In this document: in pieces, positions 1-5,621 of the stretch
How positions within the stretch are numbered: the first letter of the stretch is position 1
Layout: every line of letters starts with the position of its first letter
NCBI GenBank assembly: GCA_014523515.1
Contig: JAATVJ010000170.1
Coordinates: 1-6,991 of the forward strand
Direction: 5' to 3'
Origin: Nitrososphaerales archaeon TH1177
GTDB lineage: Archaea; Thermoproteota; Nitrososphaeria; Nitrososphaerales; Nitrososphaeraceae
DNA length: 6,991 nt
Notes under the pieces: model-generated
The model's database searches: none
Seen by the model: the letters and a program-made list of their open reading frames with translations, nothing else
Told to the model about the DNA's origin: nothing
Made by a program: the position numbers and the translations under genes

Positions 1-111
1 ATTGTTCTTCTTCTTCCTCCATCTAACCTGTCGAAGTACGCTTGTACACCAACCTTCATCAGGAAGAGATGTGGTTAAAGTAAACACATCTTTAATTTGT
101 GTTATCCAGCT
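1..111 (-). pseudogene. Possible transposase N-terminal fragment, cut by the window edge
   Basis: On the minus strand an open frame runs from just after a TAA at 114-112 to the window edge. It contains KDVFTLTTSLPDEGWCTSVL followed by RQVRW and a basic run. The pattern of an acidic-Glu-x-Cys segment, then Leu, then Arg-Trp resembles the N-terminus of IS1595-type transposases, which precedes their zinc-binding CxxC, but the diagnostic part would lie outside the window. No ATG is present; the only usual start is a GTG at 87-85. It may be a broken element or chance. The family call is inference from a short motif. Confidence 0.25.
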
Positions 112-279
112 TTAAGCTTGGCTGAAACATTTGTCAATAAGAGCGTTAAAATATAATGATTTTAGATAATGCCAAATTATATCGTACTAATTTTTAATAA
201 ATATTAGGTTATAAATTGATCTATTTTTTATTAAAAAGAGAAAAACTAAAAATATCGATTAAAAACTTTAATATTACTA

Positions 280-1521
280 ATGAGACTAAAATCTTTACGG
301 TTTTTCCTTATTAGTTCAATTTTATTATCTATTTGCATTATTATAGGCCCACAATTTGTAAATTTATCTTATTCTGAAACATCAAAAATTCTTAATCTCA
401 GTAATGGAATTATAAATTCTACATTTCCACAAATCAAAACTTTTAACAATAATACTATTTTCATTTTTTGGACGGGTGATACAGATCATGGAGTAAATAA
501 TGAGATTCAATCAGATATATTTCTTGCAAAGAGTGAAAATAAAGGTAATAGTTTTGAAGATCCTGTTAATATAAGTAACAATACGGGAAGCTCATTTAAC
601 CCACAATCAGAAATATCTTCAAATAATATTTATGTTGTTTGGGAAGATGATACATTTGCAAGATCGTATGGTCTAATGAATACAAACACCAGTATTTTAT
701 TTAAACAAAGCAAAGATAATGGAAATACTTTTTCGGTTTCTATTTCTCTAAGTTCCACTAATACAGATTCATCAAATCCAGATATTATTGCTGCTATCAA
801 CGGTAATAATACTGTACATGTGGTATGGCAAGATAATTCAGATAAATCTAGCAAAATATTATTTAAGAAAAATATTTCTAATAAAAATACCATATTCTCA
901 GATCAACAAATTATAAGTAACGATAAAGGAAACAACTATGAGATCTTACCTCAAATAGTTGCCTCCAGTGATATTATTAATATTATATGGAATGATTTTA
1001 ACTTAAAAGATGAAATTTCAAATATGTTAATACGAAATAGTATTGATGGTGGTAATAATTTTGGAAAAACTATTCAATTAAATAATAATAATTACTCTAA
1101 ATTTGCAACTAATGATATAATTAAGATGTATAACAATAATGTGTATATCGTTTGGCAAGGAAATATCAAAGGTCAGTTTGATATATTTCTTGCAAAGAGT
1201 TCTGATGGTGGTATTACTTTTAGCAAACCAATTAACTTGAGTAATGATTCTGGTGACTCGATTAATCCTGACTTGATTGTATTACATAACAATCTTCATA
1301 TAATTTGGAATGACAATAGCACTAAAAAATATAATGTAATGTTTAAAAGTAGCTCTGATGGTGGTATTACTTTTAGCAAACCAATTAACTTGAGTAATAC
1401 TACAAATTCTAATTCAATCAATCCACAAATGGCTGCTACTGCTAATGAGTTATTTGTTGCTTGGCAAGAGGATATATCAGGAAACAATCAAATTTATTTT
1501 AGATCAGTGGATACATCATAA
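280..1521 (+). CDS. Secreted seven-repeat beta-propeller protein (sialidase/Asp-box-like)
   Basis: This 413-residue protein has a signal peptide or N-terminal anchor (basic MRLKSLR, hydrophobic residues 8-26, possible cleavage after SYS near residue 32). The rest is seven repeats of about 51-62 residues, each with a core tryptophan (W64, W121, W183, W237, W292, W343, W395) in a V-x-W-x-D/E type strand. Asp-box-like turns of the form S-x-D-G-G-x-T-F are clear near residues 85, 144, 254, 308 and 359, degenerate in repeat 3 and absent from the last. Repeats commonly start with I-N-L-S-N. Many N-x-S/T sequons suggest a glycosylated surface protein. The fold points to a seven-bladed propeller outside the membrane, for binding or scaffolding. 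I see no catalytic sialidase residues (no FRIP motif), so no enzyme activity is assigned. Fold confidence is good; the role is unknown. The ATG is the first start after the upstream AT-rich region. Confidence 0.85.
   Translation: MRLKSLRFFLISSILLSICIIIGPQFVNLSYSETSKILNLSNGIINSTFPQIKTFNNNTIFIFWTGDTDHGVNNEIQSDIFLAKSENKGNSFEDPVNISNNTGSSFNPQSEISSNNIYVVWEDDTFARSYGLMNTNTSILFKQSKDNGNTFSVSISLSSTNTDSSNPDIIAAINGNNTVHVVWQDNSDKSSKILFKKNISNKNTIFSDQQIISNDKGNNYEILPQIVASSDIINIIWNDFNLKDEISNMLIRNSIDGGNNFGKTIQLNNNNYSKFATNDIIKMYNNNVYIVWQGNIKGQFDIFLAKSSDGGITFSKPINLSNDSGDSINPDLIVLHNNLHIIWNDNSTKKYNVMFKSSSDGGITFSKPINLSNTTNSNSINPQMAATANELFVAWQEDISGNNQIYFRSVDTS
1201..1245 (+). repeat. 45-bp exact direct repeat, copy 1 (propeller blade)
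   Basis: This stretch is identical over 45 nt to 1354-1398, exactly 153 bp (51 codons) downstream. It encodes residues 308-322, the Asp-box turn and the start of the next blade (SDGGITFSKPINLSN). Identity at every synonymous position indicates recent blade duplication or gene conversion. Confidence 0.9.
1354..1398 (+). repeat. 45-bp exact direct repeat, copy 2 (propeller blade)
   Basis: Second copy of the 45-nt unit at 1201-1245, encoding residues 359-373. A separate 21-nt exact repeat links blade 1 and blade 5 of the same gene (514-534 and 1180-1200, encoding DIFLAKS). Confidence 0.9.
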
Positions 1522-1554
1522 TTTTTTATTTAAATTTGAATTAAAACAAGGGCT

Positions 1555-1665
1555 CTGTTAAGATAAGGTGAATAGATGAATAGAAGTGAAAATATCTTGT
1601 AAAAGTAAGCACAGAACATAATATAATTATATAATATGAATATTACTTTACCCTTAAGTTAACAG
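1555..1665. repeat. Imperfect inverted-repeat pair, possible remnant of a small non-autonomous element
   Basis: CTGTTAAGATAAGG (1555-1568) and the reverse complement of 1652-1665 (CTGTTAACTTAAGG) match at 12 of 14 positions and enclose about 83 bp of AT-rich non-coding DNA. The outer flank GGGCT of the left arm is not mirrored on the right, and no target-site duplication is evident. It could be a MITE-like scrap or chance in AT-rich sequence. The rest of the 1522-1896 gap holds no gene I can recognise, only the promoter of the next gene at its right end. Confidence 0.25.
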
Positions 1666-1852
1666 GTCAGATTTTTTGATAGTTTGTTAGTTAAATATGC
1701 ACTTCACAATAATTAAACATAAAGCTATTACGATAATAATTTAATAAAATATCAAGCTAAATATGATAACATAACTTTTGAATAGTTATAAAATTGATAC
1801 CTAATATTTCAATTCAAAGGATATAGCACATATATTTTAAAAATGTAAACTG

Positions 1853-1880
1853 TATATAAATCAACATTTATAATATAAAT
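1853..1880 (+). promoter_or_regulatory. Candidate TATA box(es) for the 1897 gene
   Basis: TATATAAA at 1853-1860 and a second AT box, TTTATAATATAAAT at 1867-1880, lie upstream of the ATG at 1897. With the archaeal spacing of about 26 bp from box centre to transcript start, the first predicts a leader of about 15 nt and the second a leaderless message. No Shine-Dalgarno sequence is seen, which fits either. In DNA this AT-rich the individual boxes are weak evidence. Confidence 0.4.
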
Positions 1881-1896
1881 TCATTCTTTACGTATT

Positions 1897-2700
1897 ATGA
1901 ATACATCATTGCTATTGTTTATTACTATACTAATACTTGCATTGTCTTCAGTTAATTTCATTTTTCTAAATGACTCTTTTGAGATAATGATTCAAGATAA
2001 TAATAATGATATAATCTTAGCTTCTACAAATGACACATTTACAGAATCAGAACCAAGAATTCCATCTTCTGCCCTAGACGAAAAAGATACTTCTATAATA
2101 CCCAATACTGAAACATCACTAGAAGCTGAAACTCTTCAAAGTAATAGATCATTCATTGAAAATGTTATTAAATCAAAAATTGGAGAAAATAAAAGTTCTT
2201 CTTTTTCTAATAATAATTCAGCTTTATCTCAATTTTATCAATTACGAAATAATTACTTGTCACAATGGGAGACACTATCTTTTCAACCAAAGTTTGATTC
2301 ATTTATTAATGAGAATTCAACTCATGAAGTAGTAGGATATGGAATATATACTGAAAGAAATTCCAATATTTTTAATCCAGATGAACAAATATCTCTATAT
2401 CTAGAACCAATAGGATTTAAACACAAGCCAATAATAGAATCAAAGGGAAATAAACTATACTTAACAAATATTACAACAATAATAACAATGCAGGATGATA
2501 AGGGAAATGAAGTACCATCTATAGAAGATATAAAAAATTATGATCTTATATCTCATAACAAAATAACAGAACTATTTTTACCGATAGATATAGATTTGAT
2601 CTCTCCTCTTCCAGCAGGAAATTATACCATAACTTATACTCTCATCGATAACATATCAAAAGAGAATTTTGACCTTCAAAAAAATATTACTATTTCATAG
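1897..2700 (+). CDS. Secreted hypothetical protein with C-terminal beta-sandwich-like domain
   Basis: This 267-residue protein starts with a hydrophobic signal or anchor (residues 4-24, LLLFITILILALSS). A low-complexity polar linker rich in Ser, Asn, Thr and Glu follows (about 36-110), then a segment around residues 110-130 with aromatic residues. The folded-looking part is residues 145-267, with VVGYGIYTERNSNIFNPDEQ, then SLYLEPIGF, LFLPID, PLPAGNYTITYTLID and a final NITIS strand. The order F-x-P-x-E...LYLEP...P-x-G-x-Y resembles Ig-like or beta-sandwich domains that I associate with secreted thaumarchaeal hypothetical proteins. No catalytic motif is visible. Several N-glycosylation sequons fit an exported location. 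It lies in the same direction as the propeller gene but 375 bp away with its own promoter, so it is probably not an operon partner. The function is unknown. Confidence 0.75.
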   Translation: MNTSLLLFITILILALSSVNFIFLNDSFEIMIQDNNNDIILASTNDTFTESEPRIPSSALDEKDTSIIPNTETSLEAETLQSNRSFIENVIKSKIGENKSSSFSNNNSALSQFYQLRNNYLSQWETLSFQPKFDSFINENSTHEVVGYGIYTERNSNIFNPDEQISLYLEPIGFKHKPIIESKGNKLYLTNITTIITMQDDKGNEVPSIEDIKNYDLISHNKITELFLPIDIDLISPLPAGNYTITYTLIDNISKENFDLQKNITIS

Positions 2701-2791
2701 AATAGTAGGCGTACATATTTTTTTAGATAATAATTGAGGTTTAAAACTTTATCTTGTTTTTTAACCACTTTATTGATTAGTTTCGTTGTTA

Positions 2792-3094
2792 CCCAATTAT
2801 ATCAACAACTAATTTTAGTAAAGTCCATAACTTATTGAATACATGACTCTCCATTATTGAAATCTTCGAAAGGTAAAAGAACCAAACCATATTCTTTGGG
2901 CAATATTTTTCACTGGCATCCAGCATCAGGACTAATATTATTTAATCAAGTACTTTTCTGAAAGGAACAACTGGTCTACCTATGGTATTCTCTGGTTTTT
3001 CATCTGGTAAAATATTTTTAATTTCATTCCATAGATCATTAGGAATAAGTGTAATTGTTCTAACATAACGTTTTGTCTTGTTGTTATTATTCAA
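2792..3094 (-). pseudogene. IS5-family transposase N-terminal remnant
   Basis: Read on the minus strand, the first 50 codons are intact from a TTG at 3094 and include LIPNDLWNEIKNILPDEKP and GRPVVPFRKVLD, typical of the N-terminal domain of IS5-family transposases. The frame ends at a TAA (2944-2942). Similarity continues as GCQ-stop-KILPKEYG, where the family has GCQWK-x-LP; the Trp codon is now TGA at 2912-2910. Next comes FRRFQ-stop-W in another frame (TAA at 2856-2854), then HVFNKLWTLLKLVVDIIG in a third. At least three stops and two frameshifts show it is dead. The family is recognised from motif order, not from a search. Confidence 0.75.
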
Positions 3095-3140
3095 TTATTA
3101 CTATTGTGATAAAGAAACTAAAGAGCTATATTCCTATCTA

Positions 3141-3157
3141 TTTTTGGGATAGGCTCT
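3141..3157 (-). repeat. Probable terminal inverted repeat of the IS5 remnant
   Basis: On the minus strand this reads AGAGCCTATCCCAAAAA, about 47 bp upstream of the transposase start. GAGCCTATC-type ends are common in IS5-family elements. It also forms an interrupted hairpin with AGAGC...CTATC at 3122-3138. Confidence 0.45.
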
Positions 3158-3228
3158 TATTCTTTATTTATTATATAATTCATTTTTATCTTTTATTTTT
3201 ATTTTATTTTTCTTGTTAGTAAACTACA

Positions 3229-3236
3229 TATATTTT
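3229..3236 (+). promoter_or_regulatory. Candidate TATA box for the zinc-finger gene
   Basis: TATATTTT is centred near 3232. A spacing of about 26 bp predicts a transcript start near 3258, a few bases before the ATG at 3262. This supports the ATG over the in-frame upstream TTG at 3235. Confidence 0.35.
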
Positions 3237-3261
3237 GTCTACTCTTTTTAAAATCTATATT

Positions 3262-3581
3262 ATGATGACTACTCTTGTTTTAAACCAGCAAGAACAATCA
3301 TTACGCATGATGGATAGGACAACATTTTGTTCTATAATCAGTAAAGCAAAAAACAAGATGAGGTTATTGGATGATGGATATTCTAGAGGTGACCCTCATA
3401 GGAAACATATTCATAAAAGGTTTCAATATTTGAGCCATCTAGATTGGAAGAATGGTGATCGCCTAAAGTGCGACAAATGTAATGAAACAATAGAGTTGAA
3501 CTCCCCTCTCTTTATTCACAGGAGACGAAGTTAAATAGATTCTTTCACGTGTCGTGTGCTAATATTTTAAATTTAATCTAA
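3262..3581 (+). pseudogene. Small CxxC...HxxC zinc-binding protein, split by a one-base frameshift
   Basis: From the ATG at 3262 a 90-codon frame runs to TAA at 3532-3534. It has a basic helical N-terminal part and ends with CDKCNETIELNSPLFIHRRR, one CxxC half-site (C70, C73). Directly after the stop, in the frame one base away, the sequence reads NRFFHVSCANILNLI and stops at 3579-3581, supplying the missing HxxC pair. Adding one base next to codon AGT (3529-3531) would join both halves into a protein of about 106 residues. I infer a single-base deletion or sequencing error in an ancestral treble-clef or zinc-ribbon-like protein. Such small zinc proteins are often nucleic-acid-associated, but no role can be assigned. 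The first 90 codons alone may still be translated, with an incomplete metal site. Confidence 0.65.
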
Positions 3582-3585
3582 TCAA

Positions 3586-3666
3586 TCAATCTGAAGAATT
3601 TAAAAATCTCAAGAACTTGGTAGGCAGATAATAGTCCAGCATTTCATCCAACATGTGTGGCTCCAT
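3586..3666 (-). CDS. Possible 26-codon leaderless small ORF
   Basis: A minus-strand ATG at 3666 opens MEPHMLDEMLDYYLPTKFLR and stops at 3588-3586. On the same strand GGTATAAAG sits about 26 bp upstream (3698-3690), the distance expected for a leaderless archaeal message starting at this ATG. The frame also stays open upstream to about 3699 without another ATG (RYKVRSCHYGV...), so this could instead be the tail of a broken gene. Local base composition is richer in GC than the surrounding intergenic DNA. I do not recognise the product. Confidence 0.3.
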   Translation of the reverse strand: MEPHMLDEMLDYYLPTKFLRFLNSSD

Positions 3667-3690
3667 AACACCATAATGGCACGAGCGAAC

Positions 3691-3696
3691 TTTATA
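3691..3696 (+). promoter_or_regulatory. Candidate TATA box for the winged-helix/ars transcript
   Basis: TTTATA lies about 26 bp before 3719-3722, giving a predicted leader of roughly 28 nt before the ATG at 3749. The same bases read on the other strand give GGTATAAAG, so this may be a bidirectional promoter core. Confidence 0.45.
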
Positions 3697-3718
3697 CCTC
3701 TACTACTCCGGCAAGGAT

Positions 3719-3739
3719 AAATACTTTGAAAAAGTATTT
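3719..3739. promoter_or_regulatory. Perfect 9-bp-arm palindrome, probable operator
   Basis: AAATACTTT and AAAGTATTT are perfect inverted arms separated by only GAA. The palindrome starts at the predicted transcript start and ends 9 bp before the ATG of the winged-helix gene. That is where an archaeal repressor would block polymerase, so autoregulation by the protein encoded immediately downstream is the simplest reading. The three-base loop also allows a short RNA hairpin in the leader. Confidence 0.6.
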
Positions 3740-3748
3740 GGCTTATAA

Positions 3749-4000
3749 ATGAGCAATGAACCACTCAGAGAGGAATTAAGAAATATCCTTAACATTATAG
3801 CGGATTTGTCTAAGAACAATACTGAAACAGATGTATATGATCATATGATAATTTCAAGAGCTAATCGTCCACCTGACGAGATGAATGAGCTTCTCAAAGA
3901 ATTACGTTTAAAAGGTTTGATAATAGAGGTATTTCCTAGACCTTCTGGTATAGACTTTACATTATACAGAATCACTAGAGAAGGCTTAAACAGATTATAA
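3749..4000 (+). CDS. Small winged-helix DNA-binding protein (ars-locus regulator candidate)
   Basis: The 83-residue product is predicted to be a winged helix-turn-helix: helix 1 about residues 4-21, a short helix about 27-34, a recognition-type helix about 40-55 (PPDEMNELLKELRLKG), and a wing with final helix from LIIEV to GLNRL. It has no cysteine, so it lacks the metal-binding CxC site of classical ArsR repressors. Calling it ArsR rests on position before ArsC, aquaporin and ACR3 sequences. A palindrome just upstream is a likely binding site. The TAA at 3998-4000 is followed in the same frame, with no further stop, by a linker and an ArsC domain that has no start of its own. This suggests the protein was once the N-terminal part of a regulator-ArsC fusion. 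Start: the ATG is the first start after the TATA box. Confidence 0.75.
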   Translation: MSNEPLREELRNILNIIADLSKNNTETDVYDHMIISRANRPPDEMNELLKELRLKGLIIEVFPRPSGIDFTLYRITREGLNRL

Positions 4001-4204
4001 AATCAAACAAGTAGCAACAACGACGATCAAACAGTCCTCTTTGTATGTGTTGAAAATGCTGGAAGAAGTCAAATAGCAGAAGGATTTTTTAAAAAATATG
4101 CTCCAAAAGGATTTAAAGTTCAAAGTGCAGGAACAAAACCTGTATCACAAATAAATCCAATAGTTGTTCAAGCAATGAGAGAAGTTGGAATAGATATTAG
4201 TAAG
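4001..4204 (+). pseudogene. arsC: ArsC (low-molecular-weight phosphatase type arsenate reductase), N-terminal half only
   Basis: After a polar linker (NQTSSNNDDQ) the frame reads VLFVCVENAGRSQIAEGFF, then SAGTKP and NPIVVQAMREVGIDIS. This is the N-terminal half of the thioredoxin-coupled ArsC family. The phosphate-binding P-loop C-x5-R-S is intact (Cys codon 4046-4048, Arg codon 4064-4066). The second half is gone: the two later redox cysteines and the Asp-Pro loop that the reaction needs are absent, and the frame passes into an aquaporin at about residue 56 of the domain. No ATG, GTG or TTG precedes the domain after the TAA at 3998-4000, so it could be made only by readthrough or an unusual start. 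An active arsenate reductase is very unlikely; oxyanion binding by the P-loop is conceivable. Confidence 0.8.
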
Positions 4205-4885
4205 CTGCTGAAAGATAAACTACTAGCAGGAAATAAGACAAAAATCTTTTTTGCAGAACTTATTGGAACTTTTATAGTTATAGTATTTGCTACCGGTTCT
4301 GTTGTATTAGATGCCAAATTGAATGGAGCATTAGGACTTCCTTTTATAGCAATTGCTCCTGCTATTGCTGTTGCTATTGGAATTTATCTTTTTGGTAGAA
4401 TATCAATGGCACATTTCAATCCTGCAGTCACAGTAGGATTTTTAATTACAAATCATTTGCAAAGGAAACAAAAATTATTTCTTACATATCTTGCAGCAGA
4501 ATTAATTGGTGCTTTGTTAGCAAGTGTTTTCATTTTTTCTATCATGGGAAATGAAGTGAATTTGGGTGCTAATGCTCCTAATTATACTAATTATCCTGTT
4601 TATGTTATAGTTGGAATAGAAGTATTAGCATCTGCTTTACTTATGTTAGTAATACTGATAGTAGTTTATACAAAGGGAGCAAAGAGATTTGGAGGAATAG
4701 CAATTGGTGCTATGGTAGGTTTAGATATCTTCTTATTTGGACTGATTTCTGGTGCTTCAATGAATCCTGCTCGTTCTCTGGCACCTGCTGTTGTGTCTGG
4801 GTATTATGTTGATTTATGGCTTTATCTTACTGCACCATTTATTGGGACTTCAATAGTAGCATTATTATTAAAAAATAAATTTTAA
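4175..4885 (+). CDS. Aquaporin/aquaglyceroporin (MIP family), N-terminus derived from ArsC
   Basis: The 236-residue product is a complete MIP channel with six membrane helices (about 23-44, 52-74, 100-122, 143-165, 173-192, 213-232) and both half-helix motifs, FNPAVTVG (NPA at 82-84) and MNPARS (NPA at 197-199, filter Arg at 200). The His found in the selectivity filter of water-specific AqpZ (helix 5) appears replaced by Ile, which suggests a wider, less polar pore able to pass neutral solutes such as glycerol or arsenous acid. This is inferred from manual alignment. Aquaporins of the AqpS type in ars operons let arsenite leave the cell downhill. The first nine residues (MREVGIDIS) are the end of the ArsC fragment. 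The ATG at 4175 is the only canonical start before the first membrane helix, and no Shine-Dalgarno precedes it. The true product may begin elsewhere by readthrough. The pore itself shows no damage. Confidence 0.85.
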   Translation: MREVGIDISKLLKDKLLAGNKTKIFFAELIGTFIVIVFATGSVVLDAKLNGALGLPFIAIAPAIAVAIGIYLFGRISMAHFNPAVTVGFLITNHLQRKQKLFLTYLAAELIGALLASVFIFSIMGNEVNLGANAPNYTNYPVYVIVGIEVLASALLMLVILIVVYTKGAKRFGGIAIGAMVGLDIFLFGLISGASMNPARSLAPAVVSGYYVDLWLYLTAPFIGTSIVALLLKNKF

Positions 4886-4988
4886 GCCTATTCTAGTAAT
4901 ATAATCTAAAACCTGTGATCATTATTTACTTTTGAGTTTTATAAATAACAATTAAGTTATCATAGAAATAGTATAAATTAGTTATTAG

Positions 4989-5087
4989 TTACTTTTTTCT
5001 AACAATTACTACCATCTTATTATTATGTATTTCAAGTAAGTTATTATAATATTTATTATAGGCATCGACAAAATTAGGTCTAAACAA
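4989..5087 (-). other. Unrecognised 32-codon minus-strand open frame
   Basis: A TTG at 5087 opens FRPNFVDAYNKYYNNLLEIH and continues to MVVIVRKK and TAA at 4991-4989. The composition is protein-like compared with its AT-rich surroundings, and it starts 12 bp beyond the stop of the P-II pseudogene on the same strand. It may be the tail of a degraded gene or chance. The rest of 4886-5098 shows nothing I can identify. Confidence 0.15.
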
Positions 5088-5098
5088 TTTTTAAAATT

Positions 5099-5413
5099 TT
5101 AAGGTAAATCGGAAGACTCATGGACATCATAAGTAAATACCTTACCATGAATTTTTCCTGATTTTTTTACATCTTCTAAAATTTTTTGTAAATCAGAATC
5201 ATTAACAACTACTTCAACTCTTTTTCTAATGACAAATTCAGGAATAAATTTTTCTTTTTTTTGCGCGCACCATATTCATCTATATTTTTTGGGATTTCAT
5301 CTCTCTTTAATTTCCCTCGTCCGCTGATATCGGAATAAGAAATACCTAACATTATTTTGTTGTAAAACCTGAATTAATGACGCAAAATCACTATTTCTTA
5401 TATAGAAGATCAA
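5099..5413 (-). pseudogene. P-II (GlnB/GlnK-like) protein with two frameshifts
   Basis: Three collinear minus-strand segments make a P-II-like protein of roughly 104 codons. Segment 1, from a TTG at 5413, reads IRNSDFASLIQVLQQNNV. Segment 2, one base displaced at 5347, reads GISYSDISGRGKLKRDEI and runs into the T-loop (EYGARKKK). Segment 3, displaced again in a run of eight A (5262-5255), reads EKFIPEFVIRKRVEVVVND and ends with GKVFTYDVHESSDLP at TAA 5101-5099. The order of the S-D-x-x-G-R-G motif, T-loop, R-x-E-V-V-V strand and G-K-V-F strand is the P-II order. P-II proteins sense ATP/ADP and 2-oxoglutarate and control nitrogen or carbon proteins. The C-terminus seems slightly short for the family. 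A TATA-like GTATAAAAG lies just upstream. Two lesions argue for a pseudogene; the A-run is discussed under findings. Confidence 0.7.
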
Positions 5414-5621
5414 CCCTTTTATACAAATAACTTTTATTTAGATTTATTTAACCATTATCAAATTATTTTGATTTAAATATCCTTCCAATTTTTTTTATTA
5501 AAATTATTTTCTAATTTCTTTTTAGATTTGGATGTGCATATTCTATATATTATAAACATTAATCTAAAATCATGATTAAAAACTTATCAATAACTATCAA
5601 TAAAATTCCAAGTTAATTAGT

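Larger units (their letters stand above)
2792..3157 (-). mobile_element. Decayed IS5-family insertion sequence, 5' part only
   Basis: This is the remnant of an insertion sequence holding a terminal-repeat-like end at 3141-3157 and the broken N-terminal portion of its transposase reading leftward. The catalytic DDE region and the opposite end are missing. No matching inverted repeat is seen between 2701 and 2792, so the other end was lost or lies beyond recognition. The remaining bases of the 2701-3261 gap hold nothing else I recognise apart from the promoter at 3229. Confidence 0.7.

Noticed and set aside
630..893. 87-codon minus-strand open frame inside the propeller gene
   Set aside because: It is antisense to repeats with clear protein-level conservation on the plus strand; Leu/Val-rich antisense of an Asn/Asp-rich gene, with no promoter or motif.
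1296..1487. 63-codon minus-strand open frame inside the propeller gene
   Set aside because: Shadow of the last two propeller blades; no independent coding evidence.
3235..3261. TTG start nine codons before the ATG of the zinc protein
   Set aside because: The candidate TATA box at 3229-3236 overlaps this TTG and predicts a transcript start after it; the ATG at 3262 fits better.
3600..3690. tRNA or other structured RNA in the relatively GC-richer intergenic stretch
   Set aside because: No T-loop GGTTCGA-type motif or cloverleaf arms could be found on either strand.
3998..4000. TAA as a recoded amino-acid codon
   Set aside because: Selenocysteine uses TGA and pyrrolysine TAG; no archaeal recoding of TAA is known to me, so a nonsense mutation is preferred.
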